A stretch of DNA of 43,273 nt from JANRKF01 sp964519595 (GCA_964519595.1 CAZFJN010000012.1:1-43273); one strand, 5' to 3'. Positions 1 through 9,676 are shown, counted from the stretch's first letter. Numbers and translations: made by a program. The notes: generated by a model from the sequence alone, not told the origin.

Positions 1-58
1 GCGCAGAAAACGGTGTTTGTAGCAAGGCATAGTAGAATTAGCTAACAGTGCCTAATTC

Positions 59-3019
59 TTAATCCTCCAGGCTGATCATTCTTTGCCACCAGCCTTTTTT
101 GGTTGGCATTGAAGGATCACGCGGCGTATCACCGTGCATATTCACCACATGGTGATTTTTGTTATGTATGCTATTAGGCGCGTTGTTATGTGAGTTGTTA
201 TGTACGTTGTTATGTGCGCTGTTATGCATGTTTTGATTTGCTGAATTATGGTTTTTATCATTCATCGCGAAGTTCTGATTAACAGAATTAGAAGGCTCTG
301 CCAAAGCCGGACGCTGCGTGAAAGCCGGCAATGTTGTAACTTGCGATTCATAAGCGGCAGATGATCTGCTGTCGCTTGTTTCGCTGATCTTCGCGTCATC
401 TCGGTAGCTGGAATTAGCGCTCTGTGAATCGTTCTGCTCACGATTCCGCCAGCGATTTCTTCCTCGACTGTTTCTGCGCGGACGTTCATTCTGTGATGTT
501 TCAGAATAATTATTATTCTTATTATTATCCTTATTATCATTGCCTTTATTATATTCTTCCGCGCCGCTGCGGAATGAGACAACATTATCATCAACTGCCG
601 CGCCTGCATTTGCCTCATTTATGTCAGAATTAAGATCAGATGCTGTATCAGATAAGGCCGGATTTTCTTCTGCCTGATAATTTGCTGATTGACGATAGTT
701 ATTATTGCGGTTTCTCCCGCCGCGTCTGCCACGGCGATTGCGCGAGCGGTTGTTATTGTTTGAATTGGCATTATCAGAATTATCGTCTGAAGCTTTCTGA
801 TTTGCAGAAAATTCATTTTCTGAATTTTCTGTAATTTGTGAATCAGCAGAATTATTCAAATTATTTACTGAATTACTCGCGGAATTACTCGCGGAATTAT
901 TTGTTGTATCGTAAGCTGAGCTGGCTGTTGAATTATCAGCCGGACGGTTTCTCTCAAAACGTTTATTGCCACCACGATCTTGAACAGAGCGGCGTATTTT
1001 TTCCAAATTAAATTCCGAAGCCGGAAGATTAATGTCAATCGCTACTTGTACGGTAACATTATGTCGTTGTTCCAGAGCGCGCAGAGCTTCGCGTTTATTG
1101 TTAAGCAAATACAGAGCGACTGTCTGCGAGGCGATCAGTCGCACGCTGCTCCAATTGCCGCTGCTGGCTTCTTTTTCCAGCGCTCTGATAATTTGAATGC
1201 TTATTGATTCGCCGGAACGTATATATCCTCTTCCTTCGCAATGCGTACATTGCACCATGCTGGTTTCAGAAATGCTTGGACGAAGGCGCTGCCTTGACAT
1301 TTCCAGCAAACCAAAAGGACTTATTCTGCCGAGCTGTATTTTAGCGCGATCAGCTTTTAAAACATCTTTCAGCGCTTTTTCCACGCCGCGACGGTTACGC
1401 GCTTCCAGCATGTCAATAAAATCAATCACTATAAGTCCGGCCAGATCACGCAGCCGCAATTGGCGCGCTACCTCTACCGCCGCTTCCATGTTGGTTTTAA
1501 AAGCGGTTTCTTCAATGTTTCTTTCGCCGGTTGCTCGTCCTGAGTTCACGTCAATTGAAATGAGCGCCTCAGTAGGATTAATTACAATATAACCTCCAGA
1601 GCGCAACTTAACTACCGGATCATGCATTGACATCAATTGATCTTCAACATCATATGCATAAAAAAGCGGCGTTGATTCATTGTAAAGTTTAACCTTGGCA
1701 GTATGGCTTGGCAAAATCATCTGCATGAAATCACGAGCTGCTTCAAAACCAGACTGACCTTGCACAATAACATCATCAACATCATTTTTATATGAATCAC
1801 GAATAGTGCGCTTTATAATATCGCTTTCTTCGTAAATTGTAGCTGGCGCGGTTGATTGCAGCGTAACTTCACGAATATGATTCCATAATTTAACCAGATA
1901 ATCAAAATCGCGTTTTATTTCCGCGCGCGGACGGTCCATTCCGGCAGTGCGAATAATAACGCTCATTCCTTCCGCAAGGCGCAATTCATCAGAAATTACC
2001 TTTAAACGTTTACGATCTTCCGGACTGGCGATTTTTCTGGAAATTCCACCGTCTTTTGGCGAATTAGGCATTAGCACACAATAACGTCCGGCCAGCGACA
2101 AATAAGTTGTCAGTGACGCGCCTTTATTACCGCGCTCTTCCTTGATAACTTGCACTAAAACAATCTGACCACGGCGAATAACATCCTGAATTTTATAACG
2201 TTTAAAGAAGGAGCGTTTTCTACGCTGAATACGAATTTCTTCCTCTTCACTGGATATTGTTTCAACTGTTTCAAGAGCTTCAGAATTTTCCGTTGATTCA
2301 GCTGCTCTAGGAGCTGCTGTTGATATGGTTTCTGTTGATGATACGGTTTCTGCTGCAATATTATCTGTTGATGCAGATAATTCAGGAGCTTCAGGCGTTG
2401 TAATTGCCGCTGGTAAATCAGCAGCTGAAATATTTTCGACAATATCAGAAACTATAGCTGATTCCTGATGATTAGTTGTTGCTTGCAATGGAATAGAAGG
2501 AATCTGCGAATTTGCACTTTCAGCCGCTAAACCATCAGCATTAGTGTTATTCTCGTTATTATATTTATTATTATTGTCGTTATTATTATCGTTATTGTTG
2601 TTGTCAGCAAAATTGTCAGTAGAATCAGTCGCTGCTAAATCAGTTGCCGCTAAATCAACAGATTGCGCTTGTTCGTTCTGCGCGGTCTCGCCTTGCGGTT
2701 TACGTTCTGCATATTCATCATCAGCTTCCGCCTCTCTTGCTGCTTCTTCAAGCAGGCGGAGACGGTCAGAAGCCGGAATCTGATAATAATCCGCATGAAT
2801 CTCAGCAAAAGGCAGAAATCCCTGCCTTCCACCACCATATTCAACGAAAGCAGCTTGCAAAGACGGTTCAACTCGTGTGATTTTTGCCAGATAAATATTG
2901 CCTTTGATTTGCTTTTTGGCGGAACTTGCAAAATCAAAATCAATCACATCTTTTCTGTCCAGAATAACCACTCTGGTTTCTTCCGGATGAACAGCATCAA
3001 TTAACATATGTTTAGTCAT
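59..3019 (-). CDS. rne: Ribonuclease E (RNase E/G family)
   Basis: Endoribonuclease that starts mRNA decay and processes stable RNAs, and usually scaffolds the degradosome. The S1 domain begins near residue 38 (GNIYLAKITRVEPSLQAAFVEY) but is split by an acidic, Asn-rich insert at about 83-272, then resumes (YKIQDVIRRGQIVLVQV, 275-291). Catalytic Asp490 (ISIDVNSG) and Asp533 (VIDFIDM) are 43 residues apart, as are D303 and D346 of the E. coli enzyme. The Zn-link CTHC starts at 591, again the E. coli spacing (101 after the first Asp). Residues after about 690 are a disordered Asn/Arg-rich tail with an RRGRRGGRNR patch, ending in GWW (976-978), the type of tail that binds PNPase in Caulobacter. 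The start is fixed by AAGGAG a few bases before ATG. The 986-residue length fits full alphaproteobacterial RNase E. Codons for the tail around 165-235 are tandem copies of a 12-15-base word. Confidence 0.97.
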   Translation of the reverse strand: MTKHMLIDAVHPEETRVVILDRKDVIDFDFASSAKKQIKGNIYLAKITRVEPSLQAAFVEYGGGRQGFLPFAEIHADYYQIPASDRLRLLEEAAREAEADDEYAERKPQGETAQNEQAQSVDLAATDLAATDSTDNFADNNNNDNNNDNNNKYNNENNTNADGLAAESANSQIPSIPLQATTNHQESAIVSDIVENISAADLPAAITTPEAPELSASTDNIAAETVSSTETISTAAPRAAESTENSEALETVETISSEEEEIRIQRRKRSFFKRYKIQDVIRRGQIVLVQVIKEERGNKGASLTTYLSLAGRYCVLMPNSPKDGGISRKIASPEDRKRLKVISDELRLAEGMSVIIRTAGMDRPRAEIKRDFDYLVKLWNHIREVTLQSTAPATIYEESDIIKRTIRDSYKNDVDDVIVQGQSGFEAARDFMQMILPSHTAKVKLYNESTPLFYAYDVEDQLMSMHDPVVKLRSGGYIVINPTEALISIDVNSGRATGERNIEETAFKTNMEAAVEVARQLRLRDLAGLIVIDFIDMLEARNRRGVEKALKDVLKADRAKIQLGRISPFGLLEMSRQRLRPSISETSMVQCTHCEGRGYIRSGESISIQIIRALEKEASSGNWSSVRLIASQTVALYLLNNKREALRALEQRHNVTVQVAIDINLPASEFNLEKIRRSVQDRGGNKRFERNRPADNSTASSAYDTTNNSASNSASNSVNNLNNSADSQITENSENEFSANQKASDDNSDNANSNNNNRSRNRRGRRGGRNRNNNYRQSANYQAEENPALSDTASDLNSDINEANAGAAVDDNVVSFRSGAEEYNKGNDNKDNNKNNNYSETSQNERPRRNSRGRNRWRNREQNDSQSANSSYRDDAKISETSDSRSSAAYESQVTTLPAFTQRPALAEPSNSVNQNFAMNDKNHNSANQNMHNSAHNNVHNNSHNNAPNSIHNKNHHVVNMHGDTPRDPSMPTKKGWWQRMISLED

Positions 3020-3525
3020 GGCGACTCCTTATGGTTAGCCGCCTGCAAAACTGGTATTTTTAGCTCATGTAAGCGAGTGTAAGAAAGCGCAAAAAAGCGC
3101 CTCCGCTAAAGACATCGCCGTTGGACCGCAAAAACAGATCAACAGAAAAAGGATAATCCGTAATTCCTTGCAACATAAACCAAATTCCTACCAGCCTGAA
3201 GGCTGACAATGTTCAAAAACGCGAAGCCAGAATGCAAAATTTATAAAGCAGCTCTGATATATTCAGTTTCTATATATTTCTGATAATTAGTTACAATAAA
3301 ACTATATATCAGACTATAATATCAAACTATAACATCAGGCTATGTTAAAAGCATTTTCAGCTATTCAAGCATCTTAAGTCTTCGCACTAATTCTTTTCAG
3401 GCAATAAAACCTGATCTGGACTTTCTACAACAGTCAGGTAAAAAAACAATCAATATTCTGATAAATATTTTTATAAATATTCTTTGTTATTGAATATAAA
3501 GATTATTTTGACATAGATTGAGCAA
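3020..3525. other. Gene-free divergent spacer between rne and amiC
   Basis: About 500 bases with no convincing ORF, tRNA or known RNA. It should hold the rne promoter and leader (minus strand) and perhaps the amiC promoter. A short inverted repeat (CAGCCTGAAGGCTG, near 3193-3206) and AT-rich stretches around 3250-3350 (repeated TATATATCAG/ATATCAAACTATAACATCAG words) are visible. No promoter can be assigned confidently. Confidence 0.5.
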
Positions 3526-3679
3526 GGGGATAATCAGAAGAAAGAGGATAATCAGATAATCAGATGACCAGATGATCAGATAGTTAGATTATCAGAAGAA
3601 AAAGGATTATCAGAAAGCAAGAGGATAATCAGATAATCTGGTCATCTGGTCATCTGGTCATCTGATTATCCTCTTAACT
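3526..3679. repeat. Palindromic word array (GATAATCAG family)
   Basis: The left part is tandem variants of GATAATCAGA/GATGACCAGAT. The right part is their reverse complement (ATCTGGTCATCTGGTCATC, then GATTATCCTC). The two halves can fold into a long imperfect hairpin. A second array built from the same words lies at 27094-27215. It sits about 20 bases before amiC, so it lies in or next to the amiC leader. Confidence 0.85.
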
Positions 3680-3699
3680 TCCGATATTTACACAAATCA

Positions 3700-4857
3700 A
3701 TGAAGCAAACCTCATTATACGTCTTTATTTTAGCTTTATTCCTCAGCCTTTTATCAGCTCAGGCAATGGCGGTTTTGCGTCTGGAAAGCAGTCCGGATGG
3801 TGATATAATTGATCTTGAAGTTGGAAAAAACGGCGTAAAAAGAACGTTTTTTCTTGATAATCCTCCGCGTCTGGTTATTGACATTCCTCTGCCTGACGAT
3901 TTCACGCACAATACTACAACTACCGCTTTTTCTCTTCCTTCCGGATATAATGGTAATTTAGTAAAAGCAGTTCGTTCCGGACGGTTTGATGAACAGACTT
4001 TGCGTATTGTTTTTGATCTGGCGCGTAATTGCCAAATTACCGGCAAGGCTCAACAAGGCAGAATTTTCACTATCTCTATCGCTGAAGCTGAACAGAAATC
4101 AGCAGAAAACGCTCCGGCAATCAGATTTGGAAGCAAAAATCCTGACAAATCATCAAAAACCAAAGTGACAAAAAAGGAATTGCCATTGATTGTAATTGAT
4201 CCTGGCCATGGCGGAGAAGATCCTGGCGCAATAGGACCACGCGCAACGCAGGAAAAAGACATCGTTCTTGCTTTTGCTAAGGCTCTTAAAAGTCAATTGC
4301 TAAAAAGCGGAAAATATCGCGTTCTGCTTACCAGAGAAAGTGATGTTTTTATTCCGCTGCGTGAGCGTGTTAAAATTGCGAAAACGGCAAAAGGAAATAT
4401 TTTTATCTCGCTACATGCTGATTCCGCTCCTGGTGATGAAGCAAGAGGCTTGTCAATTTATACCTTATCAGAAAAAGCCTCTGACGCGCAAACCGCCGCT
4501 CTGGCTGAAAAAGAAAATAAGGTTGATATTCTCGGCGGAATTGATTTAAGCAATGAGCGTGAAGATGTTGCTGATATACTTATTTCTCTGGCGCAAAGAG
4601 AAACGCGTAATCAATCAGCTCTGCTTGCCGACATGCTGGTTATTGAACTTGGAAAAAATGTCAGAATGCTGAATAATCCTCACCGCTTTGCCGGTTTTGC
4701 AGTTCTTAAATCTCCTGATATACCTTCAGTTTTAATTGAAACAGGATTTATATCACATCCCGGAGAAGAAAAACTGCTTAAAACTCGCCAATATCGCGAA
4801 CGGCTGGTTGAAGGCGCAGTAAAAGGTATAGATTTGTATTTTTCTAAACAAAAGTAA
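3700..4857 (+). CDS. amiC: N-acetylmuramoyl-L-alanine amidase with AMIN domain
   Basis: Periplasmic zinc amidase that cuts the MurNAc-L-Ala bond to separate daughter cells and remodel peptidoglycan. The protein (385 aa) starts with a Sec signal peptide (residues 1-25, hydrophobic core ending AQAMA). An AMIN domain follows at about 25-130 (VLRLESSPDGD, FFLDNPPRLVIDIP), which targets septal wall. The amidase_3 domain runs from about 163 to the end with zinc ligands in VIDPGHGGEDPGA and ISLHAD, and the catalytic Glu in IETGFISH. The long helix between the second His and the final Glu contains a segment (EKASDAQTAALAEKEN) typical of the autoinhibitory helix of EnvC/NlpD-activated AmiA/B/C enzymes. 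mrcA follows 70 bases downstream on the same strand, an arrangement common in alphaproteobacteria. No clear Shine-Dalgarno is seen. Confidence 0.95.
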   Translation: MKQTSLYVFILALFLSLLSAQAMAVLRLESSPDGDIIDLEVGKNGVKRTFFLDNPPRLVIDIPLPDDFTHNTTTTAFSLPSGYNGNLVKAVRSGRFDEQTLRIVFDLARNCQITGKAQQGRIFTISIAEAEQKSAENAPAIRFGSKNPDKSSKTKVTKKELPLIVIDPGHGGEDPGAIGPRATQEKDIVLAFAKALKSQLLKSGKYRVLLTRESDVFIPLRERVKIAKTAKGNIFISLHADSAPGDEARGLSIYTLSEKASDAQTAALAEKENKVDILGGIDLSNEREDVADILISLAQRETRNQSALLADMLVIELGKNVRMLNNPHRFAGFAVLKSPDIPSVLIETGFISHPGEEKLLKTRQYRERLVEGAVKGIDLYFSKQK

Positions 4858-4861
4858 TACC

Positions 4862-4887
4862 ATTTTGCGATCAATATATCGCAAAAT
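4862..4887. repeat. Perfect hairpin in the amiC-mrcA spacer
   Basis: ATTTTGCGAT and ATCGCAAAAT flank a 6-base CAATAT loop, giving a 10-bp perfect stem directly after the amiC stop codon. There is no T-run, so it is more likely an mRNA-processing or stabilising hairpin than a terminator. An A/G-rich leader containing GAAAGGGA precedes mrcA. Confidence 0.7.
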
Positions 4888-4927
4888 ATAAGAATAAAAG
4901 AGAATGAAAGTGCATGAAAGGGAATAA

Positions 4928-7459
4928 ATGGTAGTTTCATTCTTCAGAATCATTGGCAAAACAATGCTCTTCTGCATGAGCTGGCTGTTTTCGCTGGGAA
5001 TAACGCTCGGCATTCTCGGCTTGCTTATTGCTGTATCATTATTTCATTCTTTCAATAAAGATTTGCCTGATACAAGCGAACTCGCCAAATATGATCCGCC
5101 GACAGTCACGCGTTTATATGCTGCTGACGGTACGTTAATGGCGGAATATGCTACGCAGAAACGCATTTTCGTTCCTCTTAGCGCTATTCCTAAAAAAGTT
5201 ATCGATGCTTTCATTTCCGCTGAGGATAAAAATTTCTATTCACATACCGGAATTGACATAACCGGAATAGCGCGCGCTCTTCGCGCCAACATAGCTAATT
5301 ACGGAGAACGCCGCTCATTAGTAGGCGGATCAACCATCACGCAACAGGTAGTTAAAAATTTCCTGCTCTCCAGCGAGCAATCTCTGGAAAGAAAAATAAA
5401 AGAAGCAATTCTGGCAATTCGCATAACCAGAACTTACAGCAAAGATAAGATTCTGGAGCTTTATCTTAATGAGATTTACCTTGGACTTGGTTCTTACGGC
5501 GTCGCAGCGGCAGCGCAGAATTATTTCAACAAATCACTCGAAGATCTGACTGTTGAAGAAGCAGCTTTGCTTGCCGCGCAACCAAAAGCGCCAAATTCTT
5601 ATAATCCGAAACGTAATCCGGAAGCTGCTCTGGAACGACGCAACTGGGTTATTTCCAGAATGTTCGATGATGGCAAGCTCTCCGCTTTAGAGAAAGAGCA
5701 GTTTTCCAATGCTCCCTTGCAGCTACGCAGCCGCGAAGCAGCGCAGGTTGTTGATGCAGCTTTTTTCTCGGAAGAAGTTCGCCGCAAGCTGGCTGATATG
5801 TACGGTAGCGATATATTATATAAAGGCGGTCTGGTTGTAAAAACCACTCTCAATCCGACTTACCAGAAACTTGCTGATCAGGCTCTGCAAGGCACTTTAA
5901 TCGCTTATGACCGCCGGCATGGTTATCGCGGACCATTGGCGCGCATTGGCATCGCTGCAAATAGCGCCGCATCTGCTGATAATAATGCAATTCTCAAAGA
6001 GCTGGCGGCGCTGGTTGATAAATATCGTGACCGCTTGCTGAATTCGCAATCTCTGGCTGTTGTTAAGAAACTCGACGGCAAGCAGGCTATTGTTATTCTG
6101 CCGGACAAAAAAGAAGGCCAGAAAGAAGGACAGAAAGAAGCAATCATAAATTCCGCTTCAATAAGCTGGACAGGAAAGAAAAAACCTTCGGAAATTTTAC
6201 AGATTGGCGATGTAATTGTAGTAGCTCAACAGGAAAAATTTCTTGAGCTGCAGCAAATACCGGAAGTAAACGGCGCAATGGTGGTAATAGATCCTCATAC
6301 TGGCCGCGTGCTGGCAATGAGCGGCGGCTATAGCTATGGCGGCACTGAATTCAACCGCGCCACACAAGCACGCCGCCAGCCAGGATCAGCCTTTAAACCA
6401 TTTGTATATATGGCAGCTCTCGAAAACGGCCTGACACCTTCTTATCGTGTTCTTGACGCGCCGATTGAGCTTAGTCAAGGGGCCGGACTTCCTCTCTGGC
6501 GACCACAGAATTATAATGATGATTATCTCGGCGAAACAACGCTACGCAATGGTCTGGAAAAGTCACGCAACACCATGACCGTTCGCATCGCGCAGCTAAT
6601 AGGGCTTGATTCATGCCTTGAAATCGGCAAACGGCTGGGAATTTATGATAATCCTCCGCCTAATCTTTCCATAGTTTTAGGAACGGCGGAAACAACCTTG
6701 CTTAATCTGGTTAATGCTTATGGCATGATAGTTGACGGTGGCAAAAAAATCTCTCCTTCGCTTATCGAGCGCATTGATGATCGTCATGGCAAAACAATTT
6801 TCCGCCGCGATCTTCGTCAATGTGAAGGCTGCCTGATGGAAATAAACGCCACCATGCCGCCAGTAGTTATGCCGCCGACTTTGGCTGATGACCGCGAGCA
6901 GGTAATTGATCCGCGCATTGCTTATCAAATAACTTCAATATTGCAAGGTGTTGCCGAACGCGGAACTGCCGCCTCAGCCAGATCAATCGGAAAAACAGTC
7001 GGCGGAAAAACTGGAACAACAAATAACAGCCTTGATAGCTGGTTTATTGGCTTCAGCCCGGATCTGGTTGCCGGAGTTTATGTCGGCTATGATAAGCCGC
7101 GCAGCCTTGGCGCCAGAGAAACCGGCGCAAGCGTCGCCCTTCCCGCTTTTATAAATTTTATGAAACAGGCGCTTAAAGACACGCCTAATATTCCCTTCCG
7201 TGTTCCACGCGGCATTAAATTCGTCCGCACAGATTTAAAAAGCGGCTGGCCAGCTAATATGCTGGAAGATGGTGAAACAGGCGGCGCAATGATTAATGAG
7301 GCCTTCATAAGCGGCGGGCCAATTTACATACCAGGAATCACGCCAAAAACCGTCCTGGATGCCCTTGCCAATCTGGACAGCAATTTTGATCTGGATAGTG
7401 AAGCAGCAGTAGAAGTAAATCATCCCTCGCCTAATACTACTAACATAGGGCTTTACTAA
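4928..7459 (+). CDS. mrcA: Penicillin-binding protein 1A (glycosyltransferase/transpeptidase)
   Basis: Bifunctional class A PBP that polymerises lipid II and cross-links glycan strands, anchored in the inner membrane by one N-terminal segment (about 12-40). The GT51 domain has the catalytic Glu99 in SAEDKNFYSHTGID and the GGSTITQQ motif. An OB-like linker domain (about 320-440) carries a short KKEGQKEGQKE repeat. The transpeptidase motifs are SAFK (Ser487, Lys490), SRN (from 546) and KTGTT (from 694). Length (843 aa) is normal for alphaproteobacterial PBP1A. A GAAAGGGA purine stretch precedes the ATG. The gene is co-directional with amiC. Confidence 0.96.
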   Translation: MVVSFFRIIGKTMLFCMSWLFSLGITLGILGLLIAVSLFHSFNKDLPDTSELAKYDPPTVTRLYAADGTLMAEYATQKRIFVPLSAIPKKVIDAFISAEDKNFYSHTGIDITGIARALRANIANYGERRSLVGGSTITQQVVKNFLLSSEQSLERKIKEAILAIRITRTYSKDKILELYLNEIYLGLGSYGVAAAAQNYFNKSLEDLTVEEAALLAAQPKAPNSYNPKRNPEAALERRNWVISRMFDDGKLSALEKEQFSNAPLQLRSREAAQVVDAAFFSEEVRRKLADMYGSDILYKGGLVVKTTLNPTYQKLADQALQGTLIAYDRRHGYRGPLARIGIAANSAASADNNAILKELAALVDKYRDRLLNSQSLAVVKKLDGKQAIVILPDKKEGQKEGQKEAIINSASISWTGKKKPSEILQIGDVIVVAQQEKFLELQQIPEVNGAMVVIDPHTGRVLAMSGGYSYGGTEFNRATQARRQPGSAFKPFVYMAALENGLTPSYRVLDAPIELSQGAGLPLWRPQNYNDDYLGETTLRNGLEKSRNTMTVRIAQLIGLDSCLEIGKRLGIYDNPPPNLSIVLGTAETTLLNLVNAYGMIVDGGKKISPSLIERIDDRHGKTIFRRDLRQCEGCLMEINATMPPVVMPPTLADDREQVIDPRIAYQITSILQGVAERGTAASARSIGKTVGGKTGTTNNSLDSWFIGFSPDLVAGVYVGYDKPRSLGARETGASVALPAFINFMKQALKDTPNIPFRVPRGIKFVRTDLKSGWPANMLEDGETGGAMINEAFISGGPIYIPGITPKTVLDALANLDSNFDLDSEAAVEVNHPSPNTTNIGLY

Positions 7460-7578
7460 TCAGGAATCGGGAATCAGGTATCAGGAATCTGGTATCAGGA
7501 ATCTGGTATCAGGAATCAAGTGCTTGCTTGATACCAGATACCAGATTCCTGATACCAGATACCTGATCCCTGATACCC
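7460..7578. repeat. Palindromic word array (TCAGGAATC/GATTCCTGA family)
   Basis: Directly after the mrcA stop, words such as AGGAATCTGGTATC are repeated three to four times, then a short turn (TGCTTG) and the reverse complements (GATACCAGATTCCTGATACC). The array folds into a long stem and may act as the mrcA 3' end. The same words appear one-sided at 36371-36480. Confidence 0.85.
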
Positions 7579-7720
7579 TGCTATGCAATAATTTATGTTG
7601 TAAAGTTCCTCACTATATCTTATCAACCACCAGTTGTCGGCTTGTTGTTTTTGAGAAGCTGTTTTTTTGTATATTATTTTATATTATTTTAAATTTTAGA
7701 TATTATTTTAAATTTTGCAT

Positions 7721-7936
7721 ATGTATTTATCAGCAAAATATTCATATTTTCATAGAGCGGCTATTCTGCTGTCACTGGCTTGTAGCGCCTGCTCTGCGCC
7801 GCGCAAAGATGTATGGTCAGATATTGATTATTCAAGCGTCTACCGCGCCGCCGGAGAAAAAAGAGATGTTGATTCTTCATACCGCCAACCTAGCATAATA
7901 AGTTGTGTGAATGACGACTTATACAACTGTCAGTAA
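7721..7936 (+). CDS. Small predicted lipoprotein, function unknown
   Basis: A 71-residue product with a short basic N-terminus, a hydrophobic core (AAILLSLACSACSAP) and a cysteine-containing signal end that fits lipoprotein processing, with Cys in a SLAC or SAC context. The mature part is hydrophilic (WSDIDYSSVYRAAGEKRDVD) and ends CVNDDLYNCQ, with two cysteines that could pair. I do not recognise a family. I chose ATG 7721; a TTG lies two codons upstream. The AT-rich leader has no Shine-Dalgarno, so the gene is plausible rather than certain. It is convergent with rlmE. Confidence 0.55.
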   Translation: MYLSAKYSYFHRAAILLSLACSACSAPRKDVWSDIDYSSVYRAAGEKRDVDSSYRQPSIISCVNDDLYNCQ

Positions 7937-7952
7937 TTAAAAACCAAAACGC

Positions 7953-8660
7953 TTATCTATGCTGGACGGTGTTTTTAAAGCCTGTTGCTACTACGTACAT
8001 TTCTGCTGAGTCGCTGCGGCTTGATTTTGGTTTTATGTGTTTTACGGTGGTGAAGTGTTTTTTCATCATATTGAGCAGATCGCGCTCAGCGCCGCCTTGG
8101 AATACTTTGCCGACAAATGCTCCGCCTGCGACCAGATGATTGCAGGCGAAATCAACTGCTAATTCAAGTAAAGACATAATTCTGATATGATCAGTTACCG
8201 CATGTCCGGTAGTATTCGGCGCGATGTCGGAAAGCACCACATCAACCTTATTAGCGCCGATTGCCGCCAGCAGCAGAGCAGTTGCATCATCAGCAGAAAA
8301 ATCGTGATTTATTATAGTTGCGCCGGAAATTGAGGGAACTTCAATAAGGTCAATTCCGGTTACCAGCATATTATCAGGGCTGGATTTTGTGCGTTTTACC
8401 GCTACCTGAAGCCAGCCGCCAGGAGCGCAGCCTAGATCAACAACGCGTTTTCCTGGTTTTAACAAACGAAATGAATCATCAATTTCGATAAGCTTATAAG
8501 CAGCGCGTGAACGATAACCTTCCGATTTAGCCAGCGCGACATAAGGATCATTCAGTTGACGATTAAGCCATTTGGTAGAAGAAGGTTTGCGGCCACGCGC
8601 AGTCTTTACGCGTGTTTTAAGGCGGCGTTTGCCGGAGATAATGTTGGTTTTTCCGTTCAC
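7953..8660 (-). CDS. rlmE: 23S rRNA (uridine-2'-O)-methyltransferase RlmE (FtsJ/RrmJ)
   Basis: SAM-dependent methyltransferase that modifies U2552 (E. coli numbering) of the 23S rRNA A-loop during late 50S assembly. The 235-residue protein has the FtsJ fold: an SAM-binding VVDLGCAPGGW loop at 73-83 and the catalytic tetrad Lys56 (SRAAYKL), Asp145 (VLSDIAPNTTGH), Lys185 (FVGKVFQGG) and Glu220 (RSDSAEMYVV). All four are present. The first 35 residues are basic and probably bind RNA. The start is GTG at 8658-8660, overlapping the stop of the upstream ppx gene in a GTGA junction, which implies translational coupling. Confidence 0.95.
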   Translation of the reverse strand: MNGKTNIISGKRRLKTRVKTARGRKPSSTKWLNRQLNDPYVALAKSEGYRSRAAYKLIEIDDSFRLLKPGKRVVDLGCAPGGWLQVAVKRTKSSPDNMLVTGIDLIEVPSISGATIINHDFSADDATALLLAAIGANKVDVVLSDIAPNTTGHAVTDHIRIMSLLELAVDFACNHLVAGGAFVGKVFQGGAERDLLNMMKKHFTTVKHIKPKSSRSDSAEMYVVATGFKNTVQHR

Positions 8661-9676
8661 AGCTTTGTCCTCGCCAGCGATAAAATAATCCCTTCGCGCA
8701 CGCCGCGATCAGCGATAGTAATGCGCCCTTGCGGACAGAAATTGCTGATTGCCTCAAAAATAGCACATCCGGAAATAATAAAATCGGCACGTTCCGGGCC
8801 AATGCAAGGATGGTTGAAACGCTCGGAAGGACGCATGGCGAGCAATTTTCCGACAACTTCACGTATATCAGAAATATTCAAGGTCAGACCATCAATTCGC
8901 GAACGTTCATAACGCGGTAAGCCTAAATGAATCGCCGCCAGCGTGGTTACCGTTCCGGAAGTGGAAAGAAACTGTAAAACGCCGTCGGAAGAAGCGGTTT
9001 GTAATTGACCATCTCCGGTAAGGGGAGAGAGGCGGTATATCATATGCGCGACCATATCATCATATACTCTTTCGATAAAAGAGCTGCCGCCGAATTTATC
9101 AGCAAGATTCATTACGCCATATTCAACTGACAACCAGCGCGAAATATCATGAGAACCGTTTTCGCGGCGCTGCGTCCACAGTAATTCTGTGCTGCCGCCG
9201 CCAATATCAAATACCAAAGCCTGCCGGTAATCATGAAGCAATAATGATGAGCAGCCGAGAAAGGCAAGGCGCGCCTCTTCTTCCGTGTCTATTATTTCTA
9301 TTTTAAGGCCGACTGTTTCGGAAATCATCGCCAGAAACTCGACGCTGTTGACAGCGCGGCGGCAGGCATCTGTTGCCACAAAACGGTAATTTTCCAGAGC
9401 AAAGCGCGAAAGTTTTTTCTGGCAAATCCTAAGCGCCGCCAAAGTGCGTTCCATTGCTTCAGCAGATAATATTCCGGAGGCGCTAACCCCCTCGCCCAGC
9501 CTGACAATTCGTGAAAAACTGTCATGAACAACAATGTCAGGAACTAATGAACCAGACTTGTTATCAATAGACGCGATCAGCAAACGGCAATTGTTAGTGC
9601 CAAGATCCAAAGCGGCGTAAAAAGGTCCTGCCGACGCTTCGATTCCGCCGGAGGGCATAGTTGTAGGCTGTGCCAT
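8657..9676 (-). CDS. ppx: Ppx/GppA phosphatase family protein
   Basis: Exopolyphosphatase / guanosine-pentaphosphate phosphohydrolase family, which removes terminal phosphate from polyphosphate or pppGpp. The 339 residues cover only the actin-like ASKHA catalytic part: phosphate-1 motif ALDLGTNNCRLLIAS (near residue 23), phosphate-2 motif VFDIGGGSTELLW and adenosine-side GTVTTLAA. The C-terminal HD-like domain of long Ppx proteins is absent, as is usual in alphaproteobacteria. It is co-transcribed with rlmE through a 4-base stop/start overlap. A bifunctional RSH gene about 4 kb away makes a (p)ppGpp link plausible, but sequence alone cannot tell polyphosphatase from pppGpp phosphatase. Confidence 0.92.
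   Translation of the reverse strand: MAQPTTMPSGGIEASAGPFYAALDLGTNNCRLLIASIDNKSGSLVPDIVVHDSFSRIVRLGEGVSASGILSAEAMERTLAALRICQKKLSRFALENYRFVATDACRRAVNSVEFLAMISETVGLKIEIIDTEEEARLAFLGCSSLLLHDYRQALVFDIGGGSTELLWTQRRENGSHDISRWLSVEYGVMNLADKFGGSSFIERVYDDMVAHMIYRLSPLTGDGQLQTASSDGVLQFLSTSGTVTTLAAIHLGLPRYERSRIDGLTLNISDIREVVGKLLAMRPSERFNHPCIGPERADFIISGCAIFEAISNFCPQGRITIADRGVREGIILSLARTKL

Noticed and set aside
262..2943. Several 60-130 codon frames inside rne on either strand
   Set aside because: Shadows of the long RNase E frame; low-complexity Asn-rich codons leave other frames open.
3020..3699. tRNA or other structural RNA in the larger spacers
   Set aside because: No cloverleaf with a TTC-arm consensus or CCA end could be recognised by eye in 3020-3699, 18867-19344, 22720-23358 or 34396-34851; a covariance-model search would settle it.
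7524..7898. 124-codon open frame after mrcA
   Set aside because: Its first third is the palindromic array and the rest is in a different frame from the better small lipoprotein gene at 7721-7936.
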